Shown: piece by piece, positions 1 through 11,330 of the stretch
How positions within the stretch are numbered: position 1 is the stretch's first letter
Layout: every line of letters starts with the position of its first letter
Source: Casuarina equisetifolia
Lineage: Eukaryota > Streptophyta > Magnoliopsida > Fagales > Casuarinaceae
Assembly (NCBI GenBank): GCA_028551475.1
Contig: CM052360.1
Location: forward strand, 980,501-1,044,500
Length of the DNA stretch: 64,000 nt
Reading direction: 5' to 3'
Notes under the pieces: model-generated
Told to the model about the DNA's origin: nothing
The model's input: the letters and a program-made list of their open reading frames with translations, nothing else
Databases searched by the model: none
Position numbers and translations under genes: made by a program

Positions 1-1784
1 ATCAATTTTTTTTGGTGATCTCTTTTATAATAAACAATTCTTAAAAAAAAAATCTCTTAAGTACTAATAACATTTTTGAATATTGTTTTAGATAATCATT
101 TGTGATGTTACGTATTTAAATTGTTTTATGTAATTGTATATATACACAAAAACTTTATTTTTTATTATAAAACTTTTGTCTTGAACGGATAAACAGACAA
201 ATACAACATTTTTTTTATGTATGAAAATCTAAACCATATAAACTTAGGAGATCGAGTTCACTTTCTTTAAAAAAAAAATAAATTCAATAAACTCTGTAAA
301 GTAGTACGGACTTATGACACGTTTTTGAACAGTTCGACAATGAGATCCAACCGCGATCGCTGGATTCAAAAAACATCTTCGTTCGTTAGACGGTAAAACC
401 GGTAAGCTGTCGGTGACGTGGTTAGCTTAGAAAGGAAAACAAGTGGGTTCCATAAAGTCCAATCTTGCGTGGTTACGTGGCGTCTGATGGTTGCGCCGTT
501 GCTAATGCTTTTGTAAAGCCGGCTGTCACTTTGTCCCCTTTGCCATCATGAACCTCGTTGAAAGCTCCATCTCATCCGCGTACGACAACAGTGGACATTA
601 TTATTATTATTTAATTACCTCGTTATTGTACAAAATCAGCAGGGTTATTATCGTCTATTGAACCGTTGTCGGCCTCGGCCTGCTTTTCAACCTCTAGTTG
701 GCGCGTTTATCGATGGAAATCCATCGTACATGTCGAGAATTTAGTAAATGAAAATAGACATGGAAGGATCCGCATTGAAAATGACTCCAACTATTATCTC
801 GTTGGTGTTCATTACAATAATTTTTTATTTATTAATATTTTGATATAATATTTTCAAATTTTTTTAACATATTATTCGAAGCTTCGTAGATGGCACCAAT
901 CTCACTCGAATGGCATTTTATTAGCATATTCTTGGATGAATAGTTCTTCAACTATATTTATAAATTCTCTTAGAATATTGTCAAAACTATAAAGGTTTGA
1001 CAATATGCTAAAAGGAGTATGAATATATGTTTTACATATATACTTTTATTCGATGTCTTGTATGTGTAAAGATGTTATTTTGTCTAATAAATTTGTTTTA
1101 AAAAAGAAAGTAAATCTTTTATTAAGATATCAGAATCTAAGTTTTAAATGCCACATCCATTATTCGTAAACTTGACTCATAATAAAATGACATGAATATG
1201 TATTGTATATTGTCAATATCTTAATTTAGTTTATAACAAGTAATTTTTTATTATAGTCTTATACATATGAAAACTAATATTTTTAATGATTAATTTTATT
1301 ATGGTATCAAAGTTTAGATTTTAGATATAATATCCCTTATAAATTGAATTACAATAAGAATAAATATTGTATAAATGTTTCTCTCTAATATTATTAATAT
1401 TTTGATTTAATATCTGGATATTACATTAGTAATCTGTTTAGTCTCCATCATCTCAAACGAGGGAAAAGACCTTTGATATTCATTTCCTTCTTGTCACCAC
1501 CAGAAAACTTCCACTCTACTAACCAGTCCCCCACGTCGCCGCCTGCGCGTGACGGCCACAGGGAAAAGTCCGTCGTCCACAATAAAAAAAAGCAACAGCG
1601 ATCGGAATCCACAAGAAATCGTTTTATGAATAATATAATATCCAGTGAACGAGAAGACCGTCTTAACGATTGGAAATTACTAAAGTAATGAAAAGAAGTA
1701 GTCAAAGCGTGAACTTTCCAAACACTCAAGGGCGGGTCATCATAAGAGACCAGGACCAGCAGTTTCCGCTTTACGAGTCTTCCC
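1..1784. other. Intergenic, AT-rich, no gene recognised
   Basis: No coding region with recognisable similarity was found. Most of the stretch is AT-rich with poly-A and poly-T runs. Two GC-richer islands stand out, at about 340-600 and about 1500-1780. The second probably contains the promoter of the galactosyltransferase gene that follows. The first could be the 5' end of a gene lying outside the window, but no reading frame supports that. Short open frames here lack family features and overlap each other on both strands. Confidence 0.6.
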
Positions 1785-3846
1785 ACCGGTGGGCGTAGAA
1801 TTGAAGTTTCAAAACGCAGGATCGGCCTGGATCGACCTCTCCCTTTTTGTTCCTCAGATTTTCACGCAAATTTCCTCGCCGGTTCGCTCTCCGGCATTTT
1901 TCGGAGGAGATTGCCAGGTAATCAACTTCGCTCTCTTACTCTTCGACTTCACTCTGAAGCATTCATTTCGGCTCTGTTCTGCGCGGCGGTTCGCTTATTT
2001 TTAAGTTCGCGTTTCTTAATTTTAAGCCTCTCTGTTCTGCGCGGCCGTTCGCGTATTTTTAAGTTCGCGTTTCTTAATTTTAAGCCTCGGTTCTTTCCTT
2101 TTTTGGCTAAAGATTTTTCAGTCGCTTTTCGCGGTGTTGTTTTAGCTTAATGTCTTCGGATCTGTCCAGCGTTTCTTGTGGTTTTAGTTTGCGCAGGCTC
2201 TGTTTTGTCGCCGATAAAATTAAGGAAAATTAAAGAGATGCAGTCCTATGAACTTGTCCTAGTGTTGCAATCTAGTAGGATAGTTTGAATCTTGCTTGAA
2301 TTAGTAAAGGTGTTTGTTTAGATACGGTGCCGAGCAAAGAAGATTTTGAGATTTCCAGTTCGTTTCTGGGTTCTTTCCCCCTCATTTTTTCAGCTATAGA
2401 TCAGAGAAATATTAGATAATTGAGCTTCTAAACAGCTGGCTGAGTTTTGTCCTTCTGCAGCGTCAATGGGGCCTTTGACCAGAACGGCAGTTAAGTAATT
2501 TAGGACATTTCGTTTGGAATAAGTAAGCAAAGCGGAATAAATTAAGCCGAAATCGCTATGAAGGAGAAGAAATTCTTAAGTAGAGAATAGCTTAAAAGCT
2601 TCTTTTAGCCTTCTCTAATGTTCAGTTCTTTGAAGTTAGGTTTTGAATACGAGTTCTTTCTTTCTTTCTTCCTTTTTTTTTTTTTTTTGTGGGAGGAACA
2701 AGCGACGAAACAGTGTGGTCCCATGCTGCTTAGTCTTGATGGTTTTGTTTCCTCATGGTATATAAATATGGTTATCTGCTACCAGGATAGGACCTCTAGT
2801 TCATTGGTACTTCACCAATAAACTATTGCATTAACCTTTTGGTTCGTCTGTCATCAATATAAGCTCAACGTGCACTTTAGCTGTTAAAAGAGGAAACCAC
2901 CATCTCTTTCTCACCAGTTTGTGATCTGTAATAGCTAGGGAAGGTATTGACTTGGTGCGGTTGCTGACGATAAGCACTAACAAATACACAGATGCACATA
3001 CGCGCACTTATTTACATGCTTATACACCCACGCGGTTACAAATACAAACACATAAGCATCCACACAAGTAGGTTTCTTTTATTTACAAAAATGTCCATGA
3101 AATTGAGAGAGGTATGACATCAAGAGCATTTGGGGTGAGTCAATTGTCTATTTAGGTTTTATACTCGAATGAAAAGAGCAGTTCATGTCATTGAAGTACC
3201 GTTCCTTGATAGTCATCTCAGTTGGATACCTTTTTGAAGATTTTTGTACTACATCTCAACGAAGGCTGAACAATCATCTTCTCTATTTAGTTCACTACAG
3301 ACACCACATGAATTGGTTATTCCTGACCTGTGAGTTATACATGTTCCACTAAACACTATATGGCAAACCACGGGAGCCTTGTATTTCTTTTACAAAGTAT
3401 CACTCGTTGGAATGTATGGGGTGCACCATTAGTTAGGTAACCTTTTGTTTACGAGGTTTTAAATGGGTATTGTTTGCACAAACTTAGATACATTGTAAAT
3501 TGATTTTTTTAAGATAGGGCAGCATGGTTATCTCATTTTGATGTTTTATGAGTGACTTCTACTCTTGATTTATCAACTCCTGAATACTCAAGAACTTGAT
3601 TGCATGATCTGGTAGTTGACGTAGGATGGTAAAAGGGACACTAGAGCATTTACTTCCTACAGTTGAAATCCTTACACATATACATGTTACGATCAGGTTT
3701 TTATATGGCTGGAGGGCTTGGGTTGTGTATTAAAGCTCGTGTTGTTTCTTGATGCACACTGTGAAACTGGTGGTTTCTCTGATTTTCTGTGCTTAATTAG
3801 CATGGAAATCAGATTCAAAGCTATTGAGGTATCTGTGCCCAGCAGA
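1785..3846 (+). other. Putative 5' leader of GALT1-like gene with a long 5'UTR intron
   Basis: A pyrimidine-rich, GC-richer stretch at about 1790-1916 ends in a consensus-like donor (TTGCCAG followed by GTAATC at about 1917). The next ~1.9 kb is T-rich and has no coding similarity. A good acceptor, a pyrimidine tract followed by TTAATTAG, ends at 3800, 46 nt before the chosen ATG. This suggests a non-coding first exon and a 5'UTR intron, a common arrangement in plant glycosyltransferase genes. Inferred from splice-site appearance only; transcript data would be needed to fix the ends. Confidence 0.4.
1973..2088 (+). repeat. 58-bp direct tandem duplication in the GALT1 leader intron
   Basis: Two adjacent copies of a 58-bp unit, 1973-2030 and 2031-2088, differ at only a few positions. 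Both carry TCTGTTCTGCGCGG followed by TTTTTAAGTTCGCG. They lie just inside the putative 5'UTR intron. The near identity indicates a young local duplication. Confidence 0.85.
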
Positions 3847-6800
3847 ATGAAAAAATGGTTGGGGGTTGTTTTAGTTGCATCTCTGTTTATGCTGCTGATC
3901 CTGAGATATGGCATTATGAAAAATCCTATTGGGGAGAGTTATTTGACGAGTCTGTACCCCTCCAACTCTACTAATCCTCTTGAATGGCTGACTGCTTTAG
4001 CTCCACCTGCAGTTCAAAATCCAGAAAATATTTCTAGGGTAGTTTCTGCGGACACCATTGTCTTAACTCTCTTTGCTCGGAGGAATATGTCCACTGAAGA
4101 GCAAACAACTCTGCAGACATGGAACAATTTGAAACACTTGATTGATCATGCTCATGGATTACCTAATACAGTGGATGCTACTAAGGAAGCTGGAGGTGCA
4201 TGGAATAGTCTTATGAATTCAGTTGAAGAGCAAAGGCTTCAGTATGCAAATGAAACCACTCATGGGAGAGCAAAAGAGAAACAGTGCCCGCATTTTCTTG
4301 ATAAAATGAATGTCACAGAGCTTGATCATAGCAGTTATAAGTTGAGGGTTCCTTGTGGCCTGACCCAGAGTTCTGCCATTACAGTCATAGGAATTCCAAA
4401 TGGTCTTCTTGGTAATTTCCGTATTGACTTAACTGGGGAGCAGCTTCCTGGGGAGCCTGATCCACCCATCATCTTGCATTACAATGTAAGGCTTCATGGT
4501 GATAAGATAACTGAAGACCCTGTCATTGTCCAAAACACGTGGACTGTTGCTCATGATTGGGGCGAAGAGGAGCGTTGCCCATCCCCTGAGCCTGATAAAA
4601 TAAAAAAAGGTAAAGATACCTGTCTGGTTGGTCAACTTATTGAATGCAGCATTGATTTACTATTTGCTCTTTTTAAAATAGGAAAAAGATCAATTTCATT
4701 TTCAGTTGCTCCATACCAAATGCAATTCAACTTTTTGGTGGCTACTTGGTATGCTTTTCTTTGTGGCCCAGTATAGTTCTTTTTACCATGTTTTAGTATC
4801 CTTACAAAAAGCTGTACATGCCACATAGTTTGCTTTGAAGCTGGCCACGGTTACTGATATCTTTACCCAGCTTTAGCTGTATCAATAACTGGTTCTTAAT
4901 TATTTATTCTGAAGGTGGGGTCTGAAATCACTTCCCGATATTTCACTTCTTATTTTATGTTTGCTTCCATGAGATTTCTTGTATTTGCTTTGTTAGTCTT
5001 TTACATTGTATATGACGGGGTAATTTCTTATGCCAGTGGATGAGTTGGACCAGTGCAACAAGATAGTGGGGAAAGGTGATAACCAGTTTGTCCTTAATAA
5101 CACACGTTCCAACAAGTCGAGGCAGTCCTTGTTGGTGCAAGATGGATCTAAAGCTAGAAAATTCTTTCCTTTTAAGCAAAATTATCCATTTGTTGCAACA
5201 CTTAGAGTGGGTTCAGAGGGGATCCAGATGACAGTTGATGGAAAGCACATAACATCCTTTGCTTTCCGTGAAGTAATCTACTACTTCTTCTTCTTCTTCT
5301 TCTTCTTTTCTTCTTTGCAATCTTGTTCAGTCGCAATTATGATTTTGAAGGGCACATATTTCTTTGGATTTATTTGCTGTCTTGGTGGTTATCTTTTCAG
5401 ACTCTGGAGCCATGGCTTGTAAGTGAAATAAAAATATCGGGGGACCTAAAGTTGGTTTCTGTCCTTGCCAGTGGTTTGCCTACATCCGAGGATTCTGAGC
5501 ATATAATTAATTTAGAAGCACTCAAAGCCGTTCCTCTCTCTCCTCGAAGGCCACTGGATCTCTTCATAGGCGTTTTTTCTACTGCAAACAATTTTAAACG
5601 TAGGATGGCTGTCCGAAGGACATGGATGCAGTATCCTGCAGTGCGGTCAGGGACAGCTGCGGTGCGATTTTTTGTTGGTTTGGTGAGTTTCACGCTAGAC
5701 TTCCTTGTATGCAGTAAAACAGTTGTTTAGCCTGACAACTCTTCTGCATGAAAGAGTTTGCCGACTTCACACCAAAGCATTGTTCTATGAATAGGTCTTT
5801 CATCTGTTGTTTAAAACAGCTTGAATGTAACAGGTTGCACAAACTGCTTTACACCGAAACAAGTTAGCTGTCTTCTAAGGTTTTATAGATTGGATTATGA
5901 TATTTGGTGCTAGTGGCCATATTGGTACATGTTGAAATGAAAAATTTAGCTGTTTATTACGCCATCTCTCTTGTAGAGGTTAGGACTGTTTTACTACAAA
6001 ACAGAAGTTGACACACTGGGTTGAGTATTATGTAAGCATATGGCAGATTTTAATCAAGTTTGAGTTGGATTGCAGCATAAAAACCAAATAGTGAATGAGG
6101 AACTATGGAATGAAGCACAAACTTATGGAGACATACAGTTGATGCCTTTTGTTGACTACTACAGCCTCATCACCTGGAAGACTCTAGCAATCTGCATTTT
6201 TGGGGTAAAGCCTTCTTTTTTATTAAATGAGGAGAATCCTTTGTGTGCCTCACTGACCTCACCTCTTCGACAGACGGAGGTTGTTTCAGCGAAGTATATT
6301 ATGAAGACAGATGATGATGCATTTGTTCGCGTGGACGAAGTACTAGCTTCTCTAAATAGGATCAATGTGGATCATGGATTGCTTTATGGGCTCATAAATT
6401 CAGATTCCCGGCCACATAGAAATCCTGATAGCAAGTGGTACATTAGTCCTGAGGTAACTCTTAATTCTGAAAAGCTTATACTTAATTTAGCAATTTCTTT
6501 CAGTTCAACTTTTCTGTTCAATCTTGTTGGATGTAAATATCTTCTCGGCAGTCTTGATCTTTTCTTATTGTTTGTAGTGTGTTATAGCAAAAGAAAATCT
6601 TTTGTTATAACAAAATAAAATAAGTAGCATTTAAGCTTTTGCTGAATATTTGTTTAGCTTGCCAATGTAGTGAAAAAATAACATTTATATTTACATGCAA
6701 ACATTTATACATATATTTTTATGCATCTACCTTGTGTTTGTAACTTAGTGTCGTAGCACCAACACCTTGATCTGAAAAGAATTATCAACCATTCTTGTTG

Positions 6801-7429
6801 TCAGAAAGCATCAGATCTTTTGGGCTAAGCCTTACTGCAAGGCTTGCGAATGGGAACCAATGTTTAATTGGCTAGGAACTTAAGATTAGATTGTTGCTTG
6901 ACTAGTAATACTTCTTTTCATCCTTTCCATCCTTTCCATTACACAAGTATTGTATGTTTTGAAATAAGTATATACATATGGTTTTGTCTTGGTCACTTCC
7001 GTTCATCTCCATTGTACGCTACTGAAGGAATGGCCTGGAGAGAGATATCCACCTTGGGCGCACGGGCCTGGTTATGTAGTGTCACACGACATTGCAAAAG
7101 CAATCTACAGGAGATACCAGGAAGGAAATCTAAAGGTACTCTAGCAATCCCCACTTCTCTTACACACTCCATGGTTTAACAATTGTTTCTCAACTGGCAA
7201 AATGGATGCAATATTGCAGATGTTTAAGCTCGAAGATGTTGCAATGGGTATCTGGATTGCAGACATGAAGGACACGTTGAAAGTTCGCTACCAAAGAGAA
7301 GAGAGGGTTTATAACGAGGGGTGCAAGGATGGTTACGTTGTTGCACATTACCAGGGTCCCCGAGAGATGCTCTGTTTATGGCAGAAGCTTCAAGAAGGAA
7401 CCGGCGCCAGGTGCTGTGGTGATCGGTAA
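3847..7429 (+). CDS. GALT1: Beta-1,3-galactosyltransferase (GT31) with galectin-like domain, GALT1 type
   Basis: Seven coding exons join in frame: 3847-4609, 5037-5272, 5401-5682, 6076-6204, 6274-6453, 7028-7135 and 7220-7429. All introns are GT-AG, and the product is 635 residues, close to the Arabidopsis homologue. Residues 6-22 form a single N-terminal membrane anchor, so it is a type II Golgi protein. A galectin-like domain follows (about 165-350), then a GT31 catalytic domain (about 395-600) with the metal-binding DDD at 483-485 and EDVAMG near 571. Family members of this type transfer galactose in beta-1,3 linkage to the GlcNAc termini of N-glycans, building the Lewis a structure; that role is inferred from similarity. 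The ATG at 3847 is preferred over upstream in-frame ATGs because it lies immediately before the anchor, as in homologues. Intron 2 contains a TTC microsatellite (about 5284-5316). Intron 4 is only 69 nt, a multiple of three and free of stops. Confidence 0.93.
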
Positions 7430-7600
7430 GCATAAATATCACAAAATCTTGCTGCCACCTTTTGCTCAGATTTAACTGACCTGGGAAGTTGGTGACCCAA
7501 AGAGGAAAGGAGGATTTTTTTTTTTTGGTCAAATTTTTTTAGGAGAAGGGTGTTCACCATTGTTGTATAACTAGGAGCATTTAGACTAGTTCCACATTCT

Positions 7601-7602
<2 letters not shown>

Positions 7603-7634
<32 letters not shown>
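7603..7634. repeat. (GA)n microsatellite
   Basis: About 16 uninterrupted GA units in the 3' flank of the galactosyltransferase gene. A matching (CT)n tract lies about 220 bp downstream at 7853-7875, so the two could pair as an inverted repeat in a read-through transcript. Confidence 0.95.
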
Positions 7635-7637
<3 letters not shown>

Positions 7638-7852
7638 GGGAGAGGAAGCCTTGTACAGATTCCGCTCACTCTGAGGATCTCATATACATCACTCATCTTA
7701 TGTAATCTCCACCACATTTAAAAAAAAAATTCCAAAAGCACAGATGCGTTCCTGTGGGATTTTGGCCATTGCAGCATGATGCAATGATTTTCTTGATCAT
7801 TTTTTAAAGTGAGAGGATGTAAAATAAATAAATCGAAACAAATAGAGATTTC

Positions 7853-7875
7853 CTCTCTCTCTCTCTCTCTCTCTT
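7853..7875. repeat. (CT)n microsatellite
   Basis: About eleven CT units, the reverse complement of the GA tract at 7603-7634. Confidence 0.95.
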
Positions 7876-8176
7876 CAAAAAAGAAAAAGAAAATCCATCA
7901 ACTGGAACGTTACAAAGATTATAACATGACAATATTAGCACATATCCTAATGTCTCAACTACTAATAATTACAAAAAATTGTTAACAAAAGTGTGACTCT
8001 GGTATTATGTTTAAAAGTATGAGTAAACTGTATTGAATTACTGGACTATTCATCTGTTGACAATCATATATTATATAGTTTAAATTCTATTTAAAAACAT
8101 CCTTTGTAAAATGAGAAAGCTGATACATGATACTGTCTGGAGCATAAAAGTGAAAACACATAAAAACCTATGACAA

Positions 8177-8821
8177 TCAGGCAGCCATGCATCCAACGCC
8201 ATATCGAGTGTTGGGAAACACCAAGAACAGGCCGCTGCAGATGATCCCAACCATCAGAGGGAAACTCTCCATCAGTTCATCCATTTCCTTAGCATGTCCC
8301 GGGAAGAGGCAGTTCGTCACTCGATTATCCGAGAAAGCGATCGCCACGAAGACCATCACCGACATGAACGCATGGACGAAATCATTGAGACCGACTTTGT
8401 ACTTGTCATCTTTTGGAATCTCCACACCGAGCCCCGCCTTGAACACCGCCAACCCTCTCGGGGTCACGAAGCCGTAGTAGACTTTGCCGTCGGGGCCTCG
8501 GAAGCTGTCGGTGAAGTGAAAGAAGAAGCAGGACAGCGAGCAGAGCCCAAGGAAGGCGTGGATCATCAAGGTGCTGATGGAAGAACACTGCCCGTCGCCG
8601 GAGACTGATGGTAGAAGCATCTCGAACGTGAGAAGCGTCCCCGTGGGAAGGAAGTTGACGAGCATTGAGGTTTTGGATATGGTTTTTTGCACTCCCTTGG
8701 CGACTGCTCGCCTTTTCCGGCCAACTTCGTGGACGGCAGGAAGGGTGTCGGGAACTTCGGTCGGATCGGTGGGTGGAGCATTGTAGATTTTGATTCCAAT
8801 GTCTTCGGGGTTGGGTTCCAT
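8177..8821 (-). CDS. DMP family (DUF679) four-helix membrane protein
   Basis: A single uninterrupted exon encodes 214 residues, the usual DMP length. A polar N-terminus (1-50) with a basic patch GRKRRAVAKG precedes four hydrophobic segments at about 54-71, 83-103, 148-164 and 187-203. Family hallmarks are the LPTGTLLTFEMLLP segment, the DGKVYYGFVTPRGLAVF loop and the terminal FPNTRYGVG. DMP proteins sit in endomembranes and plasma membrane; different members are linked to senescence, membrane remodelling or sperm-egg fusion in plants. This sequence does not let me assign it to a particular member, so no function is claimed beyond the family. A TATA-like box lies about 65 bp upstream of the ATG. 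Confidence 0.9.
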   Translation of the reverse strand: MEPNPEDIGIKIYNAPPTDPTEVPDTLPAVHEVGRKRRAVAKGVQKTISKTSMLVNFLPTGTLLTFEMLLPSVSGDGQCSSISTLMIHAFLGLCSLSCFFFHFTDSFRGPDGKVYYGFVTPRGLAVFKAGLGVEIPKDDKYKVGLNDFVHAFMSVMVFVAIAFSDNRVTNCLFPGHAKEMDELMESFPLMVGIICSGLFLVFPNTRYGVGCMAA

Positions 8822-8884
8822 TTTGTATTGAGAGAACGGAGACCAAGAGCGTTGCGTGTTTTTGTAGGATGTTTTGAGGGTTGG

Positions 8885-8894
8885 GTTTTATAGT
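8885..8894 (-). promoter_or_regulatory. TATA-like box of the DMP gene
   Basis: On the minus strand the sequence reads ACTATAAAAC, 64-73 bp upstream of the DMP start codon. The spacing fits a short 5' leader. This is motif evidence only. Confidence 0.5.
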
Positions 8895-8952
8895 TAATGT
8901 AATGTCTGCAATAACTGAACTTTGCCAAACGGTCATTTAACTGCCTCCCCAA

Positions 8953-9708
8953 CCGTTACCATTCACACTTCTTCACCAAGAAATGGTGGATGATACCGAG
9001 CAGGACGAGGGTTTGTTCCCGCCATTTCTCAAGACTACCATTAACATAATTGAAGACTAATTTGAAAGTTAATTTTACTAATTTCAAATATATGTTATTT
9101 ATTTATATACACACCCAAATTCACATACACCAATTTGTTGTGTTTTTTATATGTGAATGTATTTTTTCTCTTATAAACTGGTTTTAAGGAACAAAATAAA
9201 CATTCTAACATAATACCAAGATAAAACATTGTATAATTAATAAATTAAATTATGTCTTTGTGAACAATCTTTTCCTACTCTTTCGGTGAAAGGGCATATT
9301 GAAATTCTAATGCATATTTCATATTATCAATATATATTGTACTTTTTATATATGTATATGTTGCCCTCCTTTTTTATATGCCAATTCTTAGAGAGGAAGT
9401 AGGAGGTACGATAATTTTACCTTAAGCTAATCTTTTCACAAGAATAATTACTTTTGGAAAACTTGAGAACACATTGGCGTCACGTAATCAAATGAAACTA
9501 CAAGGGATCAAAGTTTTATGAGGAATCCCGAAACAACTAGTCGAATGTATGAGCAGGAAACAGTCGGAGAATGTCACAAACAAGGTTTCTTGTCGATGAT
9601 GGCGCCGCCAACAGGGTAACCCTCGCTTACAACAAGAATTTCCATGAAAAAAACTGGAACCTTGACGCAACCAGAGAACATTTTTGTTTCGGTAGTTGGC
9701 GACAATGC
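8953..9708. other. Intergenic between uL18-like and DMP genes
   Basis: AT-rich spacer. The part nearest 9709 (about 9480-9708) is less AT-rich and is probably the 3' untranslated region of the uL18-like gene. A short minus-strand open frame at 9488-9670 has no family features and is not called as a gene. Confidence 0.6.
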
Positions 9709-11031
9709 CTATCGCGGCGAGAACCCATATCGAGAAATTGCTAAGTCAAAGGCTTGCATTCTTTCGCCACGAGCAAAACCATTGCGATCATAAGATGATA
9801 TCTCGCTTATCTTCAGATCATTACAGGCCTTCACAAGCTCCTCTCCAACACGTTTAGCAGCTTCCTGCTATGATCAACAGTCAAAACAGCACAAAGTTAG
9901 GACCAAGGAGTATCGCAAGTACAAACAAATCTGCAGAATCAGATGGTTGGTCTAAGATGATACCAGTCAGATCTCATTAGAGTTCGAATACCAAAGATGG
10001 ATTACTTACTATGGTGCTACAAGGGGGGTCCTGACGGATAGATTTCTGCAAAGTACTTCCATAGAACAGACACTTCTTGTTTTGGTCATCTACCAGCATG
10101 GCGTACAACTGCTTTTCTGAACAGAATACTGAAAGCCTTGGTCTTGTAGGTGTGCCATTAAACTGGTCAACATACGAAATGATGCTTTTATAGACTGGCA
10201 ACCAGTCATCACTCGTGAAAAATCCAGAATATTATTTGCAAACAAACAAAAACTTCAGAAGGTGCATACTTTCAAGCAGAAGATTGAGTTAATGAACATG
10301 AATAGTCTGAGAAGAATACTCAAGTCTAGAAAAAAATTCTCTCCTCATAGCCACCTTAACAAAAGAGAAGGAGCTGAAATAAAGACAAATACCGGAATGC
10401 ACCAGCAACTTCGTATGTTCAGCTGTAATCATGGTCTGTGTTATACGATTTTCTCCTATCATACTTACACTGTTTTAAGTGTCACACAGTCTTTTCTAAC
10501 AGACAATCATTTTCACACATGGGTATTCTCTGCCACAGGATTCAGAGGAAGGGAACTACAAACTACTTCCTAAACGTGAAAACAAGACCATTCCACAATG
10601 AAGCAGCAAGACTAAAGAGAATACAGGAAAAAAGAAAGCCCTATGAGTGATACTCGCATGGTTTCTTAAAATAAGGGGAAGTCATACCTTCTTTAGCATC
10701 CTTCTGTTTCGAATTTTTGCACTTTCTTTTCTTGTATTTGCCCTCGCTTCAATAAGCAATGGCTTCGCAACGAAATCTGTGGATAACCAACCATCTAAGT
10801 CAACCAACACTGACAAAAGCGAAGACAATATACAGAGTTATAGTGCACGTTTGCATGTGCACGCGGAAGAACCTATCACTATGTGCACAGCATCCATCAT
10901 CCACATTTCATGCGCATGACTTGGTAACCCTTACTTGTACTCCGCACGGGAAGGAAGTTAAAGTGTTTTGAAGAAATCCCAAAGACAGCAGAAGCCTTGA
11001 ATTGTAGTACAGAAGCATTCATAAGAGCCAT
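9709..11031 (-). CDS. Ribosomal protein uL18 (L18p/L5e family), organellar type
   Basis: Four exons on the minus strand join without a frame break: 11031-10935, 10776-10688, 10162-10010 and 9867-9709. The phases match (1, then 0, then 0), all donors are GT and acceptors AG, and the product is 165 residues. Residues 1-40 are rich in Ser, Ala, Val and Phe with few acidic residues, fitting a plastid or mitochondrial transit peptide. The mature part has the uL18 fold signature: a basic stretch (RKESAKIRNRRMLKK), then NGTPTRPRLSVFCSEKQLYA, LVDDQNKK and STLQKSIR. It continues with the C-terminal core EAAKRVGEELVKAC, SSYDRNGFARGERMQAF and AISRYGF. uL18 binds 5S rRNA in the large subunit; whether this divergent paralogue still does so is unknown. 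The fourth exon could start 3 nt later at a second AG, which would drop one Gln. Confidence 0.85.
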
Positions 11032-11281
11032 GGTATGCAGTTCTTCAAAAACCGAAGTACCCACAAGTGAGTGAGACGCTCTAGGAAAGGCTTCCAAATA
11101 CCAACTTACCCTGCAAAACGGTCGTCATCTGTAACATAGAACATACACCAACGTCTAGTGACACAACCAAAGGTCGTTGAGGAATTTTACCAAACATTTC
11201 ATGCGCGATCCGCGAAGTGCAGTCGAAGTCCCATGCACGCTCTTCTTTGTCTAACCCCACTGACCAAACAAGATATTTCTG

Positions 11282-11330
11282 TGTTAGGACCGGGTGTTTT
11301 CTTTGTTTTGATAAAATATTGGTCCTAACA
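11282..11330. repeat. 49-bp hairpin with TG...CA ends
   Basis: A perfect 10-bp inverted repeat, TGTTAGGACC at 11282-11291 and GGTCCTAACA at 11321-11330, encloses a 29-nt T-rich loop. Its flanks are TTCTG and TTCTC, resembling a 5-bp target duplication with one mismatch. It could be a miniature inverted-repeat element, or the joined ends of a deleted LTR, since TGTT...AACA is LTR-like. The dyad is certain, the mobile origin is not. Confidence 0.6.

Larger units (their letters stand above)
7430..8176. other. Convergent 3' flank between GALT1-like and DMP genes
   Basis: The two genes converge here, so this stretch holds both 3' untranslated regions. It contains two dinucleotide microsatellites, (GA)n at 7603-7634 and (CT)n at 7853-7875, and AT-rich sequence typical of plant polyadenylation regions. 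No other gene is visible. Confidence 0.7.

Noticed and set aside
1448..1786. Minus-strand open frame of 112 codons
   Set aside because: No domain, overlaps an equally open plus-strand frame and lies in the putative promoter of the galactosyltransferase gene.
8406..8952. Two further minus-strand frames and several plus-strand frames over the DMP gene
   Set aside because: They are alternate-frame shadows; only the 8177-8821 frame has four membrane helices and DMP motifs.
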